Assembly (NCBI GenBank): GCA_017540945.1
Contig: JAFYAB010000010.1
Location: forward strand, 1-31,016
Direction: 5' to 3'
DNA: 31,016 nucleotides
Origin: Oscillospiraceae bacterium
GTDB lineage: Bacteria; Bacillota_A; Clostridia; Oscillospirales; Oscillospiraceae
The notes under the pieces are model-generated. The model saw only the letters and a program-made list of their open reading frames with translations. It searched no databases and was not told the origin of the DNA. The position numbers were made by a program, and so were the translations under genes. Positions 23,050-30,246 of the stretch are shown here, one piece after another (position 1 is the first letter of the stretch; every line of letters begins with the position of its first letter).

Positions 23050-25041
23050 TCACTCAATGGTGGCGTAAACAACAGCCTGCTGGAAGTCCCACAGAGCGTT
23101 GCACTCGAGGTTGTGGATCTTGGCAGCCATTACATCGTAGTAGATGTTGGAGTACAGGGGAACCTCGGGGAGGTAATCGTTCCACTCGTCGATGAAGTCG
23201 ACCCACAGCTTCAGGTACTGCTCGGAGTCGCCGGCTTCCACGCCGTAGACCATGTTCATGGACAGGTCGTCGAGCTCCTTGCTGTTGGTGAAGTTGCTGT
23301 TGTAGCCCATCTCGTAGTACTTGGTGCCGGGCAGGCAGTAGTTGAAGGACATGTCGTAGGCAGCGGTGAAGTTGGTGGCCAGGTTGTACATGCCGTAGGT
23401 CTTGACGCCGTACTGCTCGCCGACGGAGGAGTCACGGTACATGTAGTTCAGCAGGTCGTCGAAGGACATGATGTTCTGGTTGATCTGCATACCAGCCTTG
23501 GCAGTCTGCTCGCCGTTGGCCAGCATAACAGCCAGCAGCTCGGAGACGGAGTTGCCCTCGGAGGAGGACCACTCGATGATCAGAGGCATCAGGATGCGGC
23601 CGTCGTCCAGAGTGACGTTGTGCTTGTAGTCGCCGGCTTCTTCAGCAGTGACTTCCTTGTAGCGGATGCCTTCGGTGTAGGGCTCGCCCTTCTCATTCAG
23701 GGTCCAGCCGTCGGCCTCGAGCTCGGCAATGGCGGAGTCAACACTGTAGGCGTAGGTGTTCAGGCGCTCGGCCAGCTCGTCCTCGGCGTCCTGATACATC
23801 CACATGGCCAGGCCGTAGGGGCCGTCCACCACGGAGCCGTAGCCCTGGCAGAACTGCTTGGCAAACTCGTTGCGGTCGAGCAGGTAAGCGACAGCATGAC
23901 GAACAGCCTTGAACTGGGTGGGACCAAAGTCGCACTGGAACATCAGCTTGCCGTAGCCGTTACGCTCGTAGCTGACGGTGGTGAAGTCGCCGGTCTCCTG
24001 GAGGTCGAGGGCAGCGTTGACCTGGTCGCCGTCGGTCAGGGTAGACAGGAAGTCGATGGAGCCGGTCTTCAGGGCGTCCAGCATGGTCTCCTGGTTGGCC
24101 TTGACGATGAGGATGGTCTCAACAGAGGGCTTCTGGCCTTCGAAGTTGCCATTGTAGTTGGGGTTGATCTTCAGGGTGGCGGTCAGGGAAGCCTGATCGA
24201 ACTCAGCCAGGACGTAGGGACCAGCGGAGATGCGGTCGGTGTAGATCCAACGGGCAGCGTCGATCTCTTCCTTCTTCAGCTCGCCGCCGTCCAGGTAGGC
24301 GCCCTCGCCGTCATCCTTGACGACCAGGGGAGCGGAGGCGTACTGCTTCAGAGCAATGGGGCGCAGGGAAGCGTAGGTCATGTCGAAGTAGTAGGGCAGG
24401 TAATCCTTGGAGATGGTGATGGCGTAGGTGTACTCGTCCAGCAGACGCAGGCCGGAGATGAACTTGGCCTCGCCGTTCTGGTACTCGGTGCCGCCGACAA
24501 TGATCTCAGCGGTGGTCTTGGCGCCGTCTTCCTTGGTGGCGGGAGACAGAGCGACCAGCTCGTAGGCGACGAAGTCGGCAGCGGTGATGGGATCGCCGTT
24601 GTTGTACTTCAGGCCTTCATTGATGGTGACGGTGTAGGTCTTGGTGCCGTCCTCGTTCTCCTCGGACTTGACTTCCTTGACGACGGTGTCGTTGTAGACG
24701 AACTCGCCGCTCTGGTTGGTGACAACAACGTCGTAGTCGTCGATCAGATCACGGAGGGTCTTGTCGGCAGCGTTGTTGGTCCACCAGGCGTTGCCCAGGT
24801 CGCCGGACAGCTCGGTGGTGGTGCCGTAGATGATCTGGTTGGTCACAGCGGGCTTGGGAGCGTCGGTGGCGGGGGGAGCCTCAGTCACGGGGGCATCGGT
24901 TTTCACGGGTTCGTTACCAGCAGTGGTGTCGGGCTTGGGGGCTTCGGTAGCGGGCTTGTCGGTGTTTTCGCAGCCGGCAAACATCGCCAGAACCATGACC
25001 AGGACCAGCATCACAGCCAGCAGCTTGGACATTTTCTTCAT
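23050..25041 (-). CDS. oppA: Oligopeptide-binding lipoprotein (SBP_bac_5 family)
   Basis: The 663-residue protein captures peptides outside the cell and delivers them to OppBC. It has a lipoprotein signal (MKKMSKLLAVMLVLVMVLAM then FAGC, lipid-bearing C24), a Thr/Pro/Ala-rich linker (25-67) and an SBP_bac_5 domain. Visible in the domain are VTINEGLKYNNGDPITAADFVAYE (near 135-158), ISAGPYVLAEFD (near 265-276), and FKAVRHAVAYLLDRNEFAKQF (near 370-390). At 663 residues it is longer than most OppA proteins (~540-600). The ATG at 25041 has AGGAGG upstream. It is the first and, from its promoter and the two following hairpins, probably most expressed gene of the operon. Lipidation would be by Lgt (4373-5395). 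Ligand specificity is unknown. Confidence 0.94.
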   Translation of the reverse strand: MKKMSKLLAVMLVLVMVLAMFAGCENTDKPATEAPKPDTTAGNEPVKTDAPVTEAPPATDAPKPAVTNQIIYGTTTELSGDLGNAWWTNNAADKTLRDLIDDYDVVVTNQSGEFVYNDTVVKEVKSEENEDGTKTYTVTINEGLKYNNGDPITAADFVAYELVALSPATKEDGAKTTAEIIVGGTEYQNGEAKFISGLRLLDEYTYAITISKDYLPYYFDMTYASLRPIALKQYASAPLVVKDDGEGAYLDGGELKKEEIDAARWIYTDRISAGPYVLAEFDQASLTATLKINPNYNGNFEGQKPSVETILIVKANQETMLDALKTGSIDFLSTLTDGDQVNAALDLQETGDFTTVSYERNGYGKLMFQCDFGPTQFKAVRHAVAYLLDRNEFAKQFCQGYGSVVDGPYGLAMWMYQDAEDELAERLNTYAYSVDSAIAELEADGWTLNEKGEPYTEGIRYKEVTAEEAGDYKHNVTLDDGRILMPLIIEWSSSEGNSVSELLAVMLANGEQTAKAGMQINQNIMSFDDLLNYMYRDSSVGEQYGVKTYGMYNLATNFTAAYDMSFNYCLPGTKYYEMGYNSNFTNSKELDDLSMNMVYGVEAGDSEQYLKLWVDFIDEWNDYLPEVPLYSNIYYDVMAAKIHNLECNALWDFQQAVVYATIE

Positions 25042-25121
25042 AGATGATATCCTCCTAAATAATTTATATTTTCGCCGTTGGCGAGAATACCAAAAACAAC
25101 GGGCATTCCACCCGTGGCCAT

Positions 25122-25150
25122 ATCATAGCACATTTTCTCGGATTATGCAA
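25122..25150 (-). promoter_or_regulatory. Promoter of the opp operon
   Basis: On the minus strand TTGCAT (25145-25150), 17 bases, TATGAT (25122-25127). The leader to the oppA ATG is about 75 bases. Confidence 0.75.
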
Positions 25151-25375
25151 TCACAAATTAACACATTTTTCATAAATTTTGATATTTGGGTAAATTCCCA
25201 AAGACTGCAAGCTTCTTTGCGCCGTTTTTCCCAAGCTTTCACAAGCGGAAGCCGCAAAACAGCTTGATTTTCTCGCTATATTCATCTATTCGTTAATTAT
25301 ATGCACAGCCGGGATTGTGGCGTTTTTGTATATTCGGATAATATTGCTGTTTATTCGGAATAAATACAGCCTATC
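25151..25375. other. AT-rich gene-less region between sirtuin 3' end and opp promoter
   Basis: No gene is visible. The base composition is clearly more AT-rich than the surroundings, as expected for a regulatory region. A stem CAAGCT/AGCTTG (about 25231-25265) and, near the sirtuin stop, a TTTATTC/GAATAAA stem are present; the latter may end the trmD-sirtuin transcript, but lacks a T run. Confidence 0.45.
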
Positions 25376-26092
25376 TCAGAGCTCCCGGAAGACCTCCCCC
25401 AGCTTCTCATGCAATACCAGGTCGGCCTCGTCGTCGAAAGGCGTCGCGTCCCGGTTGATGAGCACCAGGCGCTTGCCCCGGTAGTAGCGGATCATGCCCG
25501 CTGCGGGCCAGACGGTCAGGGAGGTGCCGGCCACGATCAGAAGGTCCGCCGCGGAGATGGCCTTGGCAGCCCGGTACATCACATCCTGGTCCAGACTCTC
25601 CTCGTAGAGCACCACGTCGGGCTTGACGATCCCGCCGCAGTCGCAGAGGGGCACGCCCTTGCTGTTCTTGACGAACTCGGCGGAATAGCTCTTGTGGCAG
25701 CGGACGCAGTAGTTCCGCAGCACGGAGCCGTGGAGCTCCAGCACGTTCTTGCTGCCGGCCTTCTGGTGCAGACCGTCGATGTTCTGGGTCACCACAGCCA
25801 GCAGCTTCCCTTCCTGCTCCCAGCGGGCCAGGACCTTGTGGGTCACGTTGGGCTCAAAGCCCAGGGGCAGCATCTTTTCCTTGTAGAAGTCGAAGAACTC
25901 CTCGGGCTTGCGTTCAAAGAAGCTGTGAGAGATGATGGTTTCGGGCGGATACTTGAACTTTTGATTGTAGAGGCCGTCCACACTGCGGAAGTCGGGGATG
26001 CCGCTCTCGGTGGAAACCCCGGCGCCGCCGAAGAAGACGATGCGGCGGGCCTCATCGACCCAGGTTTTCAGCGTATCTAACTTTGAATTCAT
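25376..26092 (-). CDS. NAD-dependent protein deacylase, SIR2 family
   Basis: Sirtuins remove acetyl or other acyl groups from lysines with NAD+. The 238-residue protein shows the NAD-binding motif GAGVSTESGIPDFRS (23-37), TQNIDGLH (102-109), the catalytic histidine H121 (LELHGS), four zinc cysteines C129, C132, C150 and C152, and GTSLTVWPAAGM (189-200). It is typical class U/III-like bacterial CobB length. The ATG at 26092 has GGAGGAGG, which lies inside trmD: the start overlaps the end of trmD by 41 bases, so it is translationally coupled to trmD. Confidence 0.95.
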   Translation of the reverse strand: MNSKLDTLKTWVDEARRIVFFGGAGVSTESGIPDFRSVDGLYNQKFKYPPETIISHSFFERKPEEFFDFYKEKMLPLGFEPNVTHKVLARWEQEGKLLAVVTQNIDGLHQKAGSKNVLELHGSVLRNYCVRCHKSYSAEFVKNSKGVPLCDCGGIVKPDVVLYEESLDQDVMYRAAKAISAADLLIVAGTSLTVWPAAGMIRYYRGKRLVLINRDATPFDDEADLVLHEKLGEVFREL

Positions 26093-26837
26093 GGTCTTCC
26101 TCCTCCAGTTCTTGTATAAATTTCTTCTCCGCCTTGGTTTTGTCGGGCAGGCGGAGCCGGGCAAACAAATCGGGACGGCGGCGCATGGTGCGGAGAATGG
26201 ACTGCTTGCGCCGCCAGCGGGCCACCTTGGCGTGGTCGCCGGAGCTCAGGACCTCCGGCACGGCCCTGTCGTGCCAGACCGCGGGGCGGCTGTACTGGGG
26301 ATATTCCAGCAGGCCGTTCCAGTGGCTTTCCTCCTGGAAGCACTCCGGGTCCGAGAGGACCCCGGGCAGAAGACGGCAGACCGCATCGGTAACAGCCATG
26401 GCCGCAATCTCCCCGCCTGTTAAGACGAAATCCCCCAAGGATAGTTCCTCGTCCACGCACTCGTCGATGAAGCGCTGGTCGACGCCCTCGTAGTGGCCGC
26501 AGACCAGGATCAGGTTTTCGTACTCCGCCGCCAGACGGCGGGCGTGCCCTTGGTCGAAGACGGCGCCGCAGGGGGACATATAGATTGTATGCGGGCGGGC
26601 GCCGGTTTCTTCGCAGATGTGGGCCCAGCAGCGGTAGAGGGGGTCCGCCTGCATAACGGCGCCCCGGCCCCCGCCGTAGGGATAGTCGTCCACCTGGTTC
26701 TGCTTGTTGGTGGTGTAGTCCCGGATCTGGTGGGTGCGGATCGTGATGAAGCCCCGCTCCTGGGCCCGGCCCAGGATAGACTCCGAGAGCACGTCCCCCA
26801 CCGTATCGGGAAAGAGGGTCATAATGTCGATGCGCAT
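26052..26837 (-). CDS. trmD: tRNA (guanosine(37)-N1)-methyltransferase
   Basis: TrmD methylates G37 next to the anticodon of several tRNAs, preventing frameshifts, using S-adenosylmethionine bound in a knotted (SPOUT) fold. The 261-residue protein begins MRIDIMTLFPDTVGDVLSES and has DDYPYGGGRGAVMQADPL, LVCGHYEGVDQR, ELSLGDFVLTGGE and LLEYPQYSRP, all hallmarks. The start at 26837 has AGGAAAGGA upstream. It follows rimM after 88 bases, most of it a heptamer array. The C-terminal ~15 residues (LEEEDHEFKVRYAENLGR) are encoded by the overlap with the sirtuin gene. Confidence 0.97.
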   Translation of the reverse strand: MRIDIMTLFPDTVGDVLSESILGRAQERGFITIRTHQIRDYTTNKQNQVDDYPYGGGRGAVMQADPLYRCWAHICEETGARPHTIYMSPCGAVFDQGHARRLAAEYENLILVCGHYEGVDQRFIDECVDEELSLGDFVLTGGEIAAMAVTDAVCRLLPGVLSDPECFQEESHWNGLLEYPQYSRPAVWHDRAVPEVLSSGDHAKVARWRRKQSILRTMRRRPDLFARLRLPDKTKAEKKFIQELEEEDHEFKVRYAENLGR

Positions 26838-26870
26838 GGCTGCATTCCTTTCCTCGCAGCAAAGAGAAAG

Positions 26871-26933
26871 TATGAAGTATGAAGTATGAATTCTTACTTC
26901 TTACTTCTTACTTCTAACTTATTACTTATTCCT
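26871..26933. repeat. Heptamer repeat locus of nine units, overlapping the rimM stop
   Basis: Nine 7-base units in perfect register: TATGAAG, TATGAAG, TATGAAT, TCTTACT three times, TCTAACT, TATTACT, TATTCCT. The first three are roughly inverted relative to the rest. The last two units include the rimM stop codon (26926-26928) and its last codons. Confidence 0.85.
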
Positions 26934-27492
26934 TGTCCGTCTCCATCCCCTCGATCAGGTTCACGTTGACGTAGCCCAGGGACAGGTCGATCTCCGGGAC
27001 GAATGCCTTGACGTGGGGGATCATGTACTCGTGCTCCCCCTTCACCACCCAGACGTCGGAGGCGGGCATGGTGAGAATCTCCTTGATTTTACCGATCTCC
27101 CGCCCCGCCGCGCAGACCGGCATCCCGATCAGGTCCGCCTGGAACAGGGTTCCCGCCGGAATATGGGGATCATCCCGGGCGATGGAGATCACCCGATCCC
27201 GGAGCTTTTGCGCGTCCTCCACCGTGTCGATTCCCTTGAACTTGATCAGCACGCAGGTCTTCTGGACGCGGCTCGATTCCACAGCCAGCGCCGTAGGGGC
27301 TGGCGTCCCCGACGGCCCGCGGGTATCAGAAATCGACACGTTCGGGGCGTCGAGGACGCCGCCCCCTACGAGATAAAAGGTCTTGAACCGGGTCAGAAAA
27401 TCCGGGCTGTCGGCCCAGGGCAGGACCTTGACCTCGCCTTTTATTCCATGGGTCGATACGATTTTACCGGCCTCAAGATATGGTTGAATCAT
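26926..27492 (-). CDS. rimM: Ribosome maturation factor RimM, with a 26-residue insertion
   Basis: RimM helps fold the 3' domain of 16S rRNA with S19 during 30S assembly. The 188-residue protein has the N-terminal barrel (LEAGKIVSTHGIKGEVKVLPWADSPDFLTRFKTFYL), then VESSRVQKTCVLIKFKGIDTVEDAQKLRD, and a C-terminal PRC barrel (ADLIGMPVCAAGREIGKIKEIL, IPHVKAFVPEIDL). Between residues 41 and 68 an extra peptide, VGGGVLDAPNVSISDTRGPS and following, has no counterpart in ordinary RimM and is the translation of a palindromic repeat (27292-27370). The ATG at 27492 has GGGAGG upstream. The start overlaps the small membrane protein gene by 20 bases; trmD follows. The reading frame stays open. Confidence 0.94.
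   Translation of the reverse strand: MIQPYLEAGKIVSTHGIKGEVKVLPWADSPDFLTRFKTFYLVGGGVLDAPNVSISDTRGPSGTPAPTALAVESSRVQKTCVLIKFKGIDTVEDAQKLRDRVISIARDDPHIPAGTLFQADLIGMPVCAAGREIGKIKEILTMPASDVWVVKGEHEYMIPHVKAFVPEIDLSLGYVNVNLIEGMETDKE
27292..27370. repeat. Palindromic repeat inserted in frame in rimM
   Basis: The ends CGTAGGGGCTGGCGTCCCCG and, inverted, CGTAGGGGGCGGCGTCCTCG agree at 17 of 20 positions. The 79-base element corresponds exactly to RimM residues 42-67. Confidence 0.8.
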
Positions 27493-27781
27493 CTGTGTTG
27501 CCTCCCTGCAGCGTTTTTTCATAATATGGCTTGTCCGCAGAAAACCGCCCCTCCAGCCAGTCAGTCAGCAAAAAAACGACAATACCGCAGGCGGCGACAA
27601 TCCAGCCAAAGCCAATGCCGTCGGAGATCCCGAACTTCCCTACAAGCTTCTCCCATACCGGGTAGTCCAGAATCTCATACAGAACCCCCAGGACGCCGAT
27701 CAACAGCACCGCCGCAAGCGCGGTCCAATGAAGCGCTTTGCACAGGATCAGCACCATTCTTTTCATGTTGTTACGGTTCAT
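27473..27781 (-). CDS. Small two-pass membrane protein of unknown function
   Basis: The ~102-residue protein has two hydrophobic segments (about 11-36, ILCKALHWTALAAVLLIGVLGVLYEIL, and 58-76, GWIVAACGIVVFLLTDWL) joined by a short loop, then a charged tail. I do not recognise a family. The start is not firm: ATG at 27781 touches the GAAAGG ribosome-binding site, and ATG at 27766 is 14 bases away. Its 3' end overlaps rimM by 20 bases and contains the rimM ribosome-binding site, so translation of the two is probably linked. Confidence 0.58.
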   Translation of the reverse strand: MNRNNMKRMVLILCKALHWTALAAVLLIGVLGVLYEILDYPVWEKLVGKFGISDGIGFGWIVAACGIVVFLLTDWLEGRFSADKPYYEKTLQGGNTDDSTIS

Positions 27782-27820
27782 CCTTTCGTGTTCTCGTCAT
27801 CCGGAAAGAGAACGGATTGC

Positions 27821-27939
27821 CGCGCCAGTGTGCGCACTGGCGCGCAATGACAGACTTGGAAGCGTGTACCACGGCACACTGATGTGCGCCCCTACCACAG
27901 CGTCTGCGTGTCGGCAGACGGCAGCGTGCCGTCCCTACA
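27821..27939. repeat. GC-rich palindromic repeats between the small membrane protein gene and khpA
   Basis: CGCGCCAGTG (27821-27830) and CACTGGCGCG (27835-27844) form a perfect 10-base palindrome flanked by GATTGC and GCAATGAC, a frame common to interspersed repeats in many bacteria (from memory). A second unit, GTGCGCCCCTACCACAG (near 27884-27900), is followed by CGTCTGC/GCAGACG and ends GTGCCGTCCCTACA. Its GTAGGG-type ends resemble the repeat in rimM. Confidence 0.6.
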
Positions 27940-27984
27940 TGAATTGTTTCCGTTTTTCAATTCGCAGAATTGGAAAACTCCACA

Positions 27985-28010
27985 ATTATTCATTCTTCAT
28001 TCTTCATTCC
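27985..28010. repeat. Heptamer repeat locus, unit ATTCTTC
   Basis: ATTATTC, ATTCTTC, ATTCTTC, ATTCC(AA): three to four 7-base units directly abutting the terminator at 28011. No inverted arm is seen. Confidence 0.68.
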
Positions 28011-28046
28011 AAAAAGGGCCGCTGCCCTCAAGCAGCAGCCCTTTTT
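28011..28046. terminator. Intrinsic terminator after the khpA operon
   Basis: On the minus strand AAAAAGGGCTGCTGC pairs with GCAGCGGCCCTTTTT (one G-U pair) and ends in a T run. A MITE-like element (28048-28207) now lies between it and khpA. Confidence 0.82.
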
Positions 28047-28047
28047 A

Positions 28048-28207
28048 GGCAACACCGCACAATTCCGGTGTGCAGATTGCGCAGTCGGAATTTTCGCCAG
28101 ATCGGACAAAAGCCGCAGGGAATCCTTTCGGATTTCCGAGGATTTTTGGGCGATATGGCGGAATATTCCGCAAGCAGGATGTGCGCCGGGAATTGTGCGG
28201 TGTTGCC
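28048..28207. mobile_element. MITE-like element between khpA and its terminator
   Basis: The ends GGCAACACCGCACAATTCC (28048-28066) are perfectly inverted at the right end (to 28207). Both sides are flanked by TTA (28045-28047, 28208-28210), a likely 3-base target duplication. The ~160-base element has no coding capacity; further inner mirrored segments (GCGGAAT/ATTCCGC) are present. Confidence 0.8.
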
Positions 28208-28212
28208 TTAGC

Positions 28213-28440
28213 TTAGTCTACGATCTCGACGCTGACGCGAACGCCTTTGCGCTGGGCAACGGACTTCATGATCGCGCGGATTTCCTTGGCGATCCGGCCG
28301 CCGCGGCCGATGACCTTGCCCATATCCTCGGGGGCAACACGAAGCTCCAGGACCAGGGGGTCGCCCTCAAAGGACTCCACCGTGACCTGCTCCGGATGCT
28401 CCACCAGGTTGCGGGCGATATAGAGCAACAGTTCCTTCAT
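28213..28440 (-). CDS. khpA: KH-domain RNA-binding protein KhpA (YlqC)
   Basis: The 75-residue protein is a single KH domain with the RNA-binding GxxG loop in GKVIGRGGRIAKEIRAIM (about residues 41-58). In Firmicutes KhpA pairs with KhpB and affects RNA handling and cell division. It starts MKELLLYIARNLVEHPEQV, the family's usual beginning, with GAGGGC before the ATG at 28440. It follows rpsP after 17 bases, the conserved ffh-rpsP-khpA order. Cytoplasmic. Confidence 0.95.
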   Translation of the reverse strand: MKELLLYIARNLVEHPEQVTVESFEGDPLVLELRVAPEDMGKVIGRGGRIAKEIRAIMKSVAQRKGVRVSVEIVD

Positions 28441-28457
28441 CGTTCAGCCCTCAGTTC

Positions 28458-28697
28458 TTACAGAACGTTGGCCTTCTTCAGCAGTCCTCTGACGGTGTCG
28501 GTGGGCTGAGCGCCGTTCTTGATCCAGTTCTGGGCCTTCTCCGCGTCCACAGTGATCGCGGCGGGATTGGCCAGGGGATCGTAGGTGCCGATCTCTTCGA
28601 TGCAGCGGCCGTCACGGGGGCTGCGGGAGTCGGCCACAACGATGCGGTAGTAGGGGTTCTTCTTGGCGCCCATTCTTCTCAGACGAATTTTAACCAT
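28458..28697 (-). CDS. rpsP: 30S ribosomal protein S16
   Basis: The 79-residue protein starts [20 protein letters not shown] and contains [21 protein letters not shown], the unmistakable S16 signature. S16 is a structural protein needed for 30S assembly. The ATG at 28697 has AAGGAG upstream. It lies between ffh (153 bases upstream, with a hairpin cluster) and khpA. Confidence 0.98.
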   Translation of the reverse strand: MVKIRLRRMGAKKNPYYRIVVADSRSPRDGRCIEEIGTYDPLANPAAITVDAEKAQNWIKNGAQPTDTVRGLLKKANVL

Positions 28698-28743
28698 GGT
28701 AATATCTCCTTAAAATAAATTATGTTTTGTTATTTTTGATGAA

Positions 28744-28843
28744 GTATCGTTTTATTTCAAACGATACAAAAATATATTGCGCAGCAAAATTTCATGTGCA
28801 AAGCACACTTCATATCTGCGTCGGCAGATACTTCATATACGAT
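28744..28843. repeat. Cluster of small hairpins between ffh and rpsP
   Basis: Four or five short perfect stems follow each other: GTATCGTTT/AAACGATAC (28744-28767), TTGC/GCAA (28777-28787), TGTGC/GCACA (28795-28807), TATCTGC/GCAGATA (28813-28830) and ATACGATAC (about 28837-28845). They are separated by TTCAT or TGAAG-like spacers. Confidence 0.6.
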
Positions 28844-28849
28844 ACGCAA

Positions 28850-30211
28850 TTACATGCCAGGGAAGCCGCCCAGACCGGGGAAGCCGCCGCGCTTCTGCAG
28901 CTTCTTCAGCTTCTTTCCTGCGCCCTTGCCGGAGAACTGCTTCATCATCTTCTGCATGCCGTCAAACTGTTTGAGCAGCTTGTTCACGTCCTCCACCCGG
29001 GTGCCGGAGCCGGCGGCGATGCGCTTTTTCCGGCTGGAGCCCAGAATGTTGGGATTCTCCCGCTCCTGGGGCGTCATGGACTGGATGATGGCCTCCACCC
29101 GGCTCAGAGCCTTTTCGTCCACCTGCAGATCCTTCATGCTGCCCATGCCGGGGATCATACCCATGAGGTCCTGGAGGTTTCCCATGTTCTTGAGCTGAGA
29201 CAGCTGATCCAAAAAGTCGGTGAGCGTAAACTTATTCTGGCGCAGCCGCGCCTCCAGCTCCTCGGCCTTCTTCTTGTCGATGGCCTGCTCAGCCTTTTCG
29301 ATAAGGCTCAGCACGTCGCCCATGCCCAGGATCCGGCCCGCCATGCGGCCGGGGTGGAAGGGCTCGATCTGGTCCAGCTTTTCGCCCACGCCAACAAACT
29401 TGATGGGCTTGCCGGTGACGGCCTTGACGGACAGGGCTGCGCCGCCTCTGGCGTCGCCGTCCAGCTTGGTGAGCATCACGCCGTCGATATCCAGCCACTC
29501 GTTGAAGCTCTGGGCCGCGTTCACGGCGTCCTGACCGGTCATGGCGTCCACCACCAGCAGGATCTCCGTGGGCTTGACCTCGGCCTTGATGGCCTGGAGT
29601 TCCTCCATGAGCTTCTCGTCGATGTGCAGACGGCCTGCGGTGTCCAGGAAGACCATGTCGTTGCCGTGCTGCTCAGCCCAGCGCAGACCGGCCCTGGCGA
29701 TCTTCACGGGATCGTCCTGGCCCATCTGGAAGACCGGGATGTCCAGCTGGCCGCCCACCACCTCCAGCTGCTTGATGGCGGCGGGACGGTAGACGTCGCA
29801 GGCCACCAGCAGGGGGCGCTTGCTCTGGGTCTTTTTGAAGTATCCGGCCAGCTTGGCGCCGTTGGTGGTCTTGCCGGCGCCCTGGAGACCCACCAGCATG
29901 ACGACGGTGGGGCCGTTGGAGGCCATATTGAGCTTCTGGTTCTCGCCGCCCATCATAGCGGTGAGCTCCTCGTTGACCACCTTGACCACCATCTGGGCGG
30001 GGTTCAGGCCCTCCAGCACGTCGCTGCCCACGCAGCGCTCGGTGACGGTCTTGGTAAAGTCCTTGACGACCTTATAGCTGACGTCCGCCTCCAGCAGGGC
30101 CAGGCGGATCTCCCGCATGGCCTCCTTCACGTCGGCGGGGGTCAGACGGCCCTTGCTCCGCAGCTTTTGAAAGGCGGTGGAGAGTTTTTCGGTAAGTCCC
30201 TCGAAAGCCAT
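28850..30211 (-). CDS. ffh: Signal recognition particle protein Ffh
   Basis: Ffh binds signal sequences of nascent membrane proteins together with SRP RNA and, as a GTPase, hands them to FtsY. The 453-residue protein has the N domain (1-90), the P-loop GLQGAGKTT (108-116; serine is more usual in the fourth variable place), DTAGR and TKLDGDARGGAALS in the G domain, and the methionine-rich M domain with IPGMGSMKDL and MTPQERENP. It ends with a glycine/phenylalanine tail (GGFPGLGGFPGM). The ATG at 30211 has AAAGGAGGC; the longer frame runs into a repeat. It is separated from ylxM by 170 bases of heptamer repeat. The SRP RNA gene is not in this window. Confidence 0.97.
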   Translation of the reverse strand: MAFEGLTEKLSTAFQKLRSKGRLTPADVKEAMREIRLALLEADVSYKVVKDFTKTVTERCVGSDVLEGLNPAQMVVKVVNEELTAMMGGENQKLNMASNGPTVVMLVGLQGAGKTTNGAKLAGYFKKTQSKRPLLVACDVYRPAAIKQLEVVGGQLDIPVFQMGQDDPVKIARAGLRWAEQHGNDMVFLDTAGRLHIDEKLMEELQAIKAEVKPTEILLVVDAMTGQDAVNAAQSFNEWLDIDGVMLTKLDGDARGGAALSVKAVTGKPIKFVGVGEKLDQIEPFHPGRMAGRILGMGDVLSLIEKAEQAIDKKKAEELEARLRQNKFTLTDFLDQLSQLKNMGNLQDLMGMIPGMGSMKDLQVDEKALSRVEAIIQSMTPQERENPNILGSSRKKRIAAGSGTRVEDVNKLLKQFDGMQKMMKQFSGKGAGKKLKKLQKRGGFPGLGGFPGM

Positions 30212-30246
30212 AGGCGAGGCCTCCTTTCGTTGAGGGATTTTTTGAA

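Noticed and set aside
25165..25179. CodY-like operator upstream of the opp promoter (ATTTTTCATAAATTT)
   Set aside because: It matches only 11 of 15 consensus bases in AT-rich DNA, which is expected by chance; presence of CodY in this organism is unknown.
26871..26933. CRISPR-like array
   Set aside because: Units are 7 bases, directly adjacent, with no spacers and no cas genes nearby.
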